A stretch of DNA of 17,290 nt from positions 1-17,290 of the forward strand of contig CAMKPI010000016.1 of assembly GCA_946414625.1 (NCBI GenBank). The letters run 5' to 3'. This DNA is from an uncultured Spirochaetaceae bacterium. Lineage in GTDB: Bacteria; Spirochaetota; Spirochaetia; Sphaerochaetales; Sphaerochaetaceae. Each line of letters begins with the position of its first letter. Within the stretch, counting starts at the first letter, position 1. A model generated the notes under the pieces. The model searched no databases. It was not told where the DNA came from and was given only the letters and a program-made list of their open reading frames with translations. Positions 1 through 5,836 of the stretch are shown piece by piece. Both the position numbers and the translations under genes were made by a program.

Positions 1-2055
1 CCGCGAAGCACACTTATCATCGGAATATCCATTCCTCTGTCAGTGGTTCTGACGCTCCTTATCATGTTCTACGCAGGTCTCACGCTGAACCTGATGACCC
101 TTGCCGGTCTTGTGTTGGGCATAGGAATGCTGGTCGACAACTCCATTGTTATTCTGGAGAACATATATTCATACCGCGAGCGCGGAACGAAAGCGGGAGT
201 GGCGGCGATTCTCGGCGCGGAGGAGATGACAAGCGCCATCACATCGTCCACGCTCACGACAATCTGCGTGTTCCTTCCGATGATTCTTTACCAGTCGCGC
301 CTGGGCATGGCGGGAAGCATGTTCAAGGAGCTGGCGCTTACAATCGTCATCTCCCTTGTTGCGTCGCTCGTGCTTGCCACGACCCTCGTGCCTGTTCTGG
401 CTGGGCGGTACCTTGTGGCAAACAATCTTGGGAAGGGCAAGAAACATAACAAGATATATTATATCATGGGACGGATTCTCGACGGGCTTGACAAGGCCTA
501 TTCCAGGGTTTTCGGTTTTGTCTTCCGGCACAAGAAGCTTTTCATCCTGTTCATCGTTGCGCTGTTCGTCCTTGCGATCATGATGATAGGACGCCTCGGC
601 TTTAACTACATGCCGGAGTCCGACCAGGTTGATCTTGAGGTGGAGATCCAGATGCCGAAGGGCACCGACCTCGATACAACCACCGAGGTGGTCTCGAGGT
701 ACAATTCCGTAGCGAGACAGATCCTGAAAGGGGTGAAGATGGACGCTCTTGTGGCGGGAAGCGGACTCGCGGGATATTCCAACGGAGACTCCGCAACCGG
801 CACGATAATGTATGAGTTCTATCCTTCCACCGAGCGCGAGGAAGGCTGGGACGGCGCCAGATCGGCAAAGGAGAAGCTCGACAGGATCTCTTACATGTTC
901 CCCGAGGCAAAGATAACCGTCACAATCAGTTCCGGAATGGACATGGGCCAGTCGAGCGGCGGCGGGGATATCACGGTGAAGGTCTCGTCCAATAGCCTGG
1001 ACGATGTCAGGGCCACCGCGGCAGAGTTGAAGAAGATTATGGAGGAGGACTGCTCCGCATATATCAAGGACGTCAAGTCCAGTCTTGAGGACGGGCTGCC
1101 GCAGATTTCAATCACATATGACCGCGAGAAGATGTACAGTCTCGGGATCAATATTGCCAGTGTGAACAGCGAGCTGAAGGCTTCGGTTGGCGGACTCACG
1201 GTGGGGCGGTATTCCGACGGCGGATCCAATATCGACATTATAGCGAGGCTTCCGGAGGAGGACAGACGTTCAATCGACGACATCGAGAACATCATGGTGA
1301 CAAGCAGTTTCGGCTTCCAGGTGCCGCTTGCGTCTTTTGCGACAATTGCCGAGACGCGCGGACCGCTTCAGATCACCCGCGAGAATCAGAGCAGGGTGGT
1401 CACCGTCACTGCTAATTCCCTGAAGGAGATCTCCACCACGAGGGCACAGGCTGCAATCCAGCAGATCGTGAGCGAGAAGCTTCTGGCTCCTACCGGTACA
1501 CTTGTGACATACGGTGGAAACTACGAGGAGACGATGAAGTTCCTGAAGCTCTTTATCGAGATCATAGCCATAGCGATTCTTCTGGTATATGCGGTTATGG
1601 CAAGTCAGTTTGAGAACTTCAAGAGCCCGTTCATTGTTCTTTTCACAATACCGCTTGGACTAATTGGTATAGTCGGCATCTACGTGGCCATGAGATCCGC
1701 TCTGAATGTTATCACTGCGGTAGGTGCCTTGGTGCTTGTCGGAGTTGTCGTGAACAACGGAATTGTTCTGGTCGATTATACGAACCTCTTGCGTGAGCGC
1801 GGTCTGAAGCTTGTGGAGGCGATTTTCGTTGCCACGAAGAACCGCCTGCGCCCGATTCTGATGACAACGCTTACCACGGTGCTCGCCCTGATTCCTATGG
1901 CGTTCTTCCCCGGAGACGGCGGAGAGTTCACTCAGCATATCGGACTCACCGTGTTTGGAGGACTTACTTTTGGCACCATGATGACGCTGTTCTTGATTCC
2001 ATGCCTTTATTATTTCTTCAATAAGAGGCGGGCAAGGAAGAATGGCGAGCTTTGA
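1..2055 (+). CDS. RND-family efflux transporter permease subunit (5' truncated by window)
   Basis: Inner-membrane proton-driven efflux pump of the AcrB/HAE type, which normally works with a periplasmic adaptor and an outer-membrane channel. The frame is open from base 1, so the true start lies upstream; about 685 codons are visible against about 1040 in AcrB, so roughly a third is missing. Visible parts are the end of the first half's membrane domain with GMLVDNSIVILEN (around window residues 43-55), further TM helices, the second porter/docking region (about residues 205-510, with NYMPESDQVDLEVEIQMPKG), and a second TM bundle with VVVNNGIVLVDYTNLLRERG near residues 580-600. The AcrB Asp-Asp pair appears as Asp-Asn, and the TM10 Lys as Asn; such changes occur in other RND subfamilies. 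The substrate cannot be told. The gene is followed at once by a small companion gene whose ribosome site overlaps this stop codon. Confidence 0.95.
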   Translation, partial: PRSTLIIGISIPLSVVLTLLIMFYAGLTLNLMTLAGLVLGIGMLVDNSIVILENIYSYRERGTKAGVAAILGAEEMTSAITSSTLTTICVFLPMILYQSRLGMAGSMFKELALTIVISLVASLVLATTLVPVLAGRYLVANNLGKGKKHNKIYYIMGRILDGLDKAYSRVFGFVFRHKKLFILFIVALFVLAIMMIGRLGFNYMPESDQVDLEVEIQMPKGTDLDTTTEVVSRYNSVARQILKGVKMDALVAGSGLAGYSNGDSATGTIMYEFYPSTEREEGWDGARSAKEKLDRISYMFPEAKITVTISSGMDMGQSSGGGDITVKVSSNSLDDVRATAAELKKIMEEDCSAYIKDVKSSLEDGLPQISITYDREKMYSLGINIASVNSELKASVGGLTVGRYSDGGSNIDIIARLPEEDRRSIDDIENIMVTSSFGFQVPLASFATIAETRGPLQITRENQSRVVTVTANSLKEISTTRAQAAIQQIVSEKLLAPTGTLVTYGGNYEETMKFLKLFIEIIAIAILLVYAVMASQFENFKSPFIVLFTIPLGLIGIVGIYVAMRSALNVITAVGALVLVGVVVNNGIVLVDYTNLLRERGLKLVEAIFVATKNRLRPILMTTLTTVLALIPMAFFPGDGGEFTQHIGLTVFGGLTFGTMMTLFLIPCLYYFFNKRRARKNGEL

Positions 2056-2066
2056 GGAGGTCCTAT

Positions 2067-2354
2067 ATGAAAAGGGTTGAGATAGTTTTGAACCAGTCAA
2101 TCGAGGAGGACTTCTTCAGCCGCCTTGAGAAGGAGCAGATCAAGAGGTTCTACACGAAATTTGTTGATGCAGAGGGAGAGGGGTGCCAAATCCCGAAGAA
2201 GGGAACTCCCATCTGGCCTCAGCTGAATAACGTGATTGTGATGGTTTTGGAGGATGAGTATATTCCCGCCGTCAGGCAGATTGTCGAAGACCTGCGTTCG
2301 GAATTTCCGGATGAGGGGGTTTTCGCCTCTGTGAGCGATGTGGAAACGCTTTGA
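2067..2354 (+). CDS. Small RND-transporter-associated protein, PG0541-like
   Basis: A 95-residue soluble protein with no signal peptide or membrane segment. It resembles the PG0541-type transporter-associated proteins found beside RND pumps, with a short alpha/beta make-up like P-II or CutA (a beta start KRVEIVLNQS, a helix, then NNVIVMVLEDEYIPAVRQIVEDL). An in-frame TTG exists at 2052, but the ATG at 2067 is the better start: a GAGGAGG ribosome site at 2054-2060 lies six bases ahead of it and overlaps the stop codon (2053-2055) of the pump gene, which implies translational coupling. A regulatory or accessory role for the pump is inferred from the linkage; the biochemical function is not known to me. 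A strong terminator follows about 40 bases after its stop. Confidence 0.75.
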   Translation: MKRVEIVLNQSIEEDFFSRLEKEQIKRFYTKFVDAEGEGCQIPKKGTPIWPQLNNVIVMVLEDEYIPAVRQIVEDLRSEFPDEGVFASVSDVETL

Positions 2355-2361
2355 CGAAGAG

Positions 2362-2391
2362 GGAGCCAGGCGCGAAGATGCACCTGGCTCC
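2362..2391 (+). other. Hairpin between the small gene and the terminator
   Basis: Perfect 9-bp inverted repeat (GGAGCCAGG at 2362-2370, CCTGGCTCC at 2383-2391) with a 12-base loop. It has no T tract and sits just before a much stronger terminator hairpin, so it may be an accessory 3' structure protecting the messenger or part of a tandem terminator. Confidence 0.55.
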
Positions 2392-2397
2392 AGGTTT

Positions 2398-2438
2398 AAG
2401 AGGAGGCTCTGCCGCGACGCGGCAGAGCCTCCTCTTTT
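2398..2438 (+). terminator. Strong intrinsic terminator of the RND operon
   Basis: Perfect 18-bp stem (2398-2415 with 2419-2436) around a three-base loop GAC, with the T run TTTT at the 3' edge of the stem (2435-2438). It ends the RND pump and small-protein transcript. Because the stem is symmetric it may also stop transcripts of the convergent ABC-transporter operon, although the minus-strand side has only a weak T tract. Confidence 0.9.
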
Positions 2439-2462
2439 AGGTGAGCGGTTGAATTAGAGTTT

Positions 2463-2843
2463 GTTAGAGTTCGTTTTGGTGATGGATATTCCGCATTTCT
2501 GCATCACGAGCCATATTTTCCGAGGAAGGCGCGGTCTGTGTTAGTTCGGGCTGTGATGGGCGTCGCTTTCGGCATCACGAGCCGTTATTTCCGAGGGGGC
2601 GCGGTCTGTGTTAGTTCGGGCTGTGATGGGCGTCGCTTTCGGCATCACGAACCGTAATTTCCGGGGGGCGCGGTCTGCGTTAGTTCGGGAAGATGGGGCG
2701 CCTAGTGGCGTCACGGGGCGTATTGCCCGAGGACGTGCGGTTTTGCAACGTTACGGGATGTGGAGTCGTTTTGTGGCAATACAAACCGTAGGTGCCGAGT
2801 GCCGAGGTTGCGCGGTTTCGCACGTCCGGGAAGGGAATCCGCG
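2463..2843 (-). repeat. Degenerate ~70-bp tandem repeats derived from the ATPase gene 3' end
   Basis: A gene-free stretch made of about five units plus a worn partial one at 2463-2500. Using the core CCGAG(G) as a marker, units fall at 2520, 2591, 2661, 2727 and 2802 and then, in register, at 2869 inside the 3' end of the ATPase gene; the spacings are 71, 70, 66, 75 and 67. Units 1 and 2 are the most alike. Read on the minus strand, unit 1 gives RAFLGKYGS-stop where the gene gives RAFLGNYSRDAE-stop, and the 11-mer CCGAGGAAGGC is identical in both. Each well-kept unit also holds an inverted repeat, CATCACGAGCC against GGGCTGTGATG, which could fold. Short plus-strand open frames here are not convincing genes. 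Confidence 0.8.
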
Positions 2844-3596
2844 CTATTCGGCGTCGCGGGAATAGTTCCCGAGGAAGGCTCGTATGCGATCGTTCCTGGA
2901 GGAGAAGACCTCCTTTGCCGTGCCTTCCAGGGCGATGCTGCCGTGGTCGAGGAAGATGACCTTGTCGGCGATGCCCTGGGCGAATTCCATTTCGTGTGTC
3001 ACAATTATCATTGTGCTTTCTGCTGATTTGAGACTCCGGATCACTTTCAGAACTTCGCCGGTGAGTTCCGGGTCCAGCGCACTTGTCGGCTCGTCAAAGC
3101 AGAGGATGTCCGGCTCCATCACAAGGGCTCGTGCGATGGCAACGCGTTGTTGTTGCCCTCCGGAGAGCTGGTATGGGTATAGGTTTGCTTTTTCGGCGAG
3201 CCCGACCCGCTCCAGTACCGCAAGTGTCCGGCTTTGGATCTCCGCCTCCGGGTATTTCTTCAAAAGCCGCGGGGCGAGTTCTATGTTCTCCAGCGCCGTG
3301 TACTGTGGGAAGAGGTTGAACTGCTGGAACACAAGACCGATGCGCAGCCTGTTTTCCTTCTGTTTTTCTTCGTTTCCGGGTGCGTCCGCATTGAAAATTT
3401 CGTCTCCGCCTATGAGTATGCGCCCTGTGTCGGGGGTCTCAAGGAAGTTTATGCAGCGCAGGAGGGTGGTCTTCCCGCCTCCGGACGAGCCGATTATCGC
3501 AAGAACTTCGCCTTTCTCCAGGGTGAAACCCACACCTTTTAATACTTCGTCATTGTCGAATTTCTTTCTTATGTCCTGTACTTCAAAAAATGCCAT
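2844..3596 (-). CDS. Polar amino-acid ABC transporter ATP-binding protein (GlnQ/HisP type)
   Basis: A 250-residue cytoplasmic ATPase that powers amino-acid import with the permease and binding protein upstream. It has all nucleotide-binding motifs: Walker A GSSGGGKTT, the Q-loop VFQQFNLFPQYTALENI, the signature LSGGQQQRVAIARAL, Walker B ILCFDEPTSALDPE and the switch histidine IIVTHEMEFA. Length is normal for the family. The frame stays open 30 codons further upstream, but that extension is low-complexity intergenic sequence; the start at 3596 (MAFFEVQDIRK) has a GGAG ribosome site seven bases ahead and matches family N-termini. It is the last gene of the minus-strand operon. Its final codons form one unit of the repeat array that follows it, so the RAFLGNYSRDAE tail and the array share an origin. 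Confidence 0.93.
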   Translation of the reverse strand: MAFFEVQDIRKKFDNDEVLKGVGFTLEKGEVLAIIGSSGGGKTTLLRCINFLETPDTGRILIGGDEIFNADAPGNEEKQKENRLRIGLVFQQFNLFPQYTALENIELAPRLLKKYPEAEIQSRTLAVLERVGLAEKANLYPYQLSGGQQQRVAIARALVMEPDILCFDEPTSALDPELTGEVLKVIRSLKSAESTMIIVTHEMEFAQGIADKVIFLDHGSIALEGTAKEVFSSRNDRIRAFLGNYSRDAE

Positions 3597-3944
3597 GTTT
3601 TGTCTCCATTGTGCCTTTGATGCGTTCAGCCCTCCGCCCGGGCGCGTCCGTTTCTCTCTTTGACATGGCGTCGCGCGAAGAGACATGAAGCGACCTCAGT
3701 CTGTCTGCGACTCGCCTGTGCTGCCCACAACAGTCGAATGTATCCGCCACATCCAGGTGCCCTGATTGTATTTTTCCTTACAATTTGCCTGCACTGACCA
3801 CAACAGGCGAATGTATTCGTCACAGCCCGGGTGCCGCGGATGCAATCCGCGCGTCGCGATCCGTTATACGTCCGCGTTGGAAACGGTCCTTGCCGTCCTT
3901 CATCCGGATGCAATTCGCGCGGCCGATCCGTTATACGTTTCCGG
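3597..3944 (-). repeat. Intergenic spacer with a second set of ~70-bp degenerate tandem repeats
   Basis: A 348-bp gap inside the ABC operon with no believable gene. At least three to four related units are visible. The stretch from 3713 (CGCCTGTGCTGCCCACAAC) recurs 73 bases later from 3786; the GATTGTAT/GATGCAAT marker occurs at 3764, 3839 and 3907; and the run ending in GATCCGTTATACGT (about 3858-3871) recurs at about 3925-3938, 68 bases on. Neighbouring units share different parts of a common unit, as expected for an old tandem array that has decayed. The ribosome site of the ATPase gene lies at the left edge (3600-3606). Confidence 0.7.
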
Positions 3945-4601
3945 TTACCTGAAATAGGAAAGCTTTTTCTCCACTTTACCCAGCAATAGTGTCAGGAGAC
4001 CGCTGAATGCGAGGTAGTACAGCCCGGTCATGAACAGTGGCCATATGATTCCGGCACTTTTGATGAACTTCTGTCCGTTGTAAATCAGTTCGTAGACCGC
4101 AACAACACGTGCTATTGACGTGTCCTTTACGAGGGTGATAATTTCGTTGCCCATCGGCGGAACAATACGTTTTACCAGCTGTAGGAGCTTAATTTTAAAG
4201 AAAATTTGTCTGCGGGACAGCCCCAGCACTTCTCCCGCTTCGTCTTGCCCCCGCGGGATGCCTTCGATGCCGCCCCGGAAAATCTCGGAGAAGTAGCAGG
4301 CATAGTTGAAGACGAACGCAGAGATCACAGCGATAAATCGCCCGCGGCTGCCCATTCCCCAGATGTTGCGCCCCGCGAGGAGTCCCGGTCCGTAGTAGAC
4401 AAGGATCAGCTGGAGCATGAGAGGAGTGCCGCGTACTATCCAAATGATGAACCGAACCGTTTTTTTCAGGGCTCGGAAGCGGCTCATCGAGCCGAAGGTG
4501 ATGATGAGCCCCAGAGGAATTGCTCCAAGCAGTGTAAGGATGAATATTTCGAGGGTTTTGAGGGAACCCGTTGTCAGCTCTTTCAGTACTTCGTTGAACA
4601 T
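3945..4601 (-). CDS. Polar amino-acid ABC transporter permease (HisM/GlnP family)
   Basis: A 218-residue inner-membrane subunit forming the import channel. It shows the layout of the His/Glu/Gln/Arg/opine permease family: an N-terminal TM segment (LKTLEIFILTLLGAIPLGLII), the conserved RGTPLMLQLILVYYG stretch after a second hydrophobic segment, and the EAA loop EAGEVLGLSRRQIFFKIKLLQ that docks to the ATPase, followed by NEIITLVKDTSIARVVAVYEL. The ATG at 4601 (MFNEVLKEL) fits family N-termini. The frame is open 40 codons further up, but that part reads as CA-repeat sequence and is unlikely to be coding. No Shine-Dalgarno is seen before 4601; the leader is a CA-rich tract. It lies second in the operon after the binding-protein gene, 155 bp downstream. 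Confidence 0.9.
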   Translation of the reverse strand: MFNEVLKELTTGSLKTLEIFILTLLGAIPLGLIITFGSMSRFRALKKTVRFIIWIVRGTPLMLQLILVYYGPGLLAGRNIWGMGSRGRFIAVISAFVFNYACYFSEIFRGGIEGIPRGQDEAGEVLGLSRRQIFFKIKLLQLVKRIVPPMGNEIITLVKDTSIARVVAVYELIYNGQKFIKSAGIIWPLFMTGLYYLAFSGLLTLLLGKVEKKLSYFR

Positions 4602-4667
4602 TTTCGTTTGTGTGCCTGTTTGCGTGTTTGCTTGTTGTTGATTGTCTGTTTGTGTGTGTTTATGTTT
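4602..4667 (-). repeat. CA-rich low-complexity leader of the permease gene
   Basis: On the minus strand this stretch is a run of ACAAAC, ACACAC and AACA motifs lacking any G-rich ribosome site, directly ahead of the permease ATG. Such an unstructured A/C-rich leader could allow initiation without Shine-Dalgarno pairing, or the repeats could be slippage products. The rest of the 155-bp gap (4668-4756) holds no gene. Confidence 0.6.
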
Positions 4668-4756
4668 CCAGTGCGTCGCATGCGCAGTGCCGGAGACACC
4701 TGGACATAAAAACAGACACACCGCAGCGGGCGATGTGCCTGTCGTTTTCTGGTGAT

Positions 4757-5545
4757 TTACTGCGGAATCACTGCCGCCTGCGCGCCGTATAACGTTGCCG
4801 TCGCTGTGAAGGATCCGTCGTCGTAGGACTTCTTCATGAAATCGTTCAGCGCGGCGGCGAGATTTGAGCCCTTGCGGAAGCCCACTACATACTGCTCTTC
4901 AGTGAGCGGTATTGTGTAGACCAGAGTGGGGTAGCTTGTGCCTGGACCCACCATCGCCGCTGCCATCAGGCTGTCGATGATGCATGCGTCCGAGGTGCCT
5001 GCCGCAACTTCCATCACGGCGTCCTGCTGGGTTGCGACCTCAACGGAATTGAGGCCGTACTGCGACGCTGCGTCCTGCCCTGCGGAACCCGATTCGACTG
5101 CGAACTTCAGACTCTTCACGTCGTCTATGCTCCGGATCTGAGCTGCCCGGGCTGCGTTTACAACTATGATCTGGGCATTGTTGAAGTATGGTTTGGATAC
5201 TTCCATCGCAGCCGCAACTCCCGGAGTCAGCGTCATGCCGTTCCAGACGCAGTCGATTGTCTTATTGTCAAGCTCCATCGTCTTGGAATCCCAGTCGATT
5301 TCTATGAACTCGCATTTAACGCCGAGAGTCTTCGCAAAGGCCTTGGCGAGATCCGCATCCACTCCGACCCAGTCCCCGCCTTTGCGGAAATCCATTGGCT
5401 CGAAGTCCGTGATTCCCACCACAAGGGTGCCTTTGCCCGTCACGTAGTCGAGGTCGGATGAAACCGCTTTCTCCTTCTTCCCGCCCGCGAATACGCTCGC
5501 GACGCAGGCAAGAACCATCATGATGACCAGGATTGTCTTCTTCAT
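4757..5545 (-). CDS. Polar amino-acid ABC transporter substrate-binding protein
   Basis: A 262-residue secreted or lipid-anchored binding protein of the SBP family 3 (PF00497 type) that captures an amino acid in the periplasm for the permease and ATPase downstream. The N-terminus MKKTILVIMMVLACVASVFA followed by GGKKEK is a signal peptide typical of treponemes. Cleavage after VFA is likely, but Cys14 after VLA could also be a loose spirochaetal lipobox. The mature part has family hallmarks: LVVGITDFEPMDF, the WVGVDADLAKAFAKTLG lobe, IDCVWNGMTLTP and FAVESGSAGQDA. The ATG at 5545 has a modest AGGGA site eight bases ahead; the 40-codon upstream extension is rejected because it precedes the signal peptide. 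Substrate not determinable. First gene of the operon, behind a promoter near 5735. Confidence 0.93.
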   Translation of the reverse strand: MKKTILVIMMVLACVASVFAGGKKEKAVSSDLDYVTGKGTLVVGITDFEPMDFRKGGDWVGVDADLAKAFAKTLGVKCEFIEIDWDSKTMELDNKTIDCVWNGMTLTPGVAAAMEVSKPYFNNAQIIVVNAARAAQIRSIDDVKSLKFAVESGSAGQDAASQYGLNSVEVATQQDAVMEVAAGTSDACIIDSLMAAAMVGPGTSYPTLVYTIPLTEEQYVVGFRKGSNLAAALNDFMKKSYDDGSFTATATLYGAQAAVIPQ

Positions 5546-5640
5546 TTTGTTTGTCCCTTTTTCTTGTTGGTTTTTGTATAGGTTCGTTCGTCCGCAGCTG
5601 ATGCGTAAGGTTCCCGCCTTGGTTTGTCCCGGGCAGCTTC

Positions 5641-5656
5641 GCTCTTTGAGGAGAGC
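5641..5656 (-). other. Short hairpin in the ABC-operon leader
   Basis: GCTCT (5641-5645) pairs with AGAGC (5652-5656) around a six-base loop within the roughly 170-base untranslated leader between the predicted start of transcription and the binding-protein gene. No known riboswitch class was recognised in the leader. Confidence 0.3.
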
Positions 5657-5721
5657 CTGTGACAAATATCAGTGGTTCGCGCTTTATCGCTTCAGTGTGC
5701 TAAAGCGAACTGATGAATCAG

Positions 5722-5750
5722 ACTATAGCAAAACTGTGGAACAATGTAAA
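5722..5750 (-). promoter_or_regulatory. Sigma70-type promoter of the ABC amino-acid importer operon
   Basis: On the minus strand TTTACA (5745-5750) and TATAGT (5722-5727) are separated by exactly 17 bases; each hexamer matches consensus at five of six positions. The flanking sequence is A/T-rich, unlike the surrounding DNA. Transcription would begin near 5715, leaving about 170 bases of leader before the ATG at 5545. It lies in the 291-bp gap downstream of dnaA, which otherwise holds no gene and no clear terminator. Confidence 0.75.
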
Positions 5751-5836
5751 CATTTTTTTGATTTTTTTGAAATTTAATTTGTGTCGACCGGAAGTGTTGC
5801 ACCGGATCTTTGTCTTTGTGATACGACAGCATCAGT

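Noticed and set aside
2501..2707. CRISPR array
   Set aside because: The ~70-bp units are similar throughout their length, with no short constant repeat and variable spacers.
2608..3026. Plus-strand open frames of 85 and 88 codons across the repeat array and ATPase 3' end
   Set aside because: They consist of the tandem repeats and the antisense of a clear gene; no ribosome site and no recognisable protein.
3597..3913. Minus-strand frame of 95 codons between permease and ATPase, and the 30-codon N-terminal extension of the ATPase
   Set aside because: Sequence is repeat-derived and overlaps the ATPase ribosome site; the conserved ATPase begins at MAFFEVQ with its own GGAG site.
5757..5836. Terminator after dnaA
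   Set aside because: Only a four-base CCGG pairing without a good stem; the T-rich stretch there belongs to the promoter flank of the next operon.
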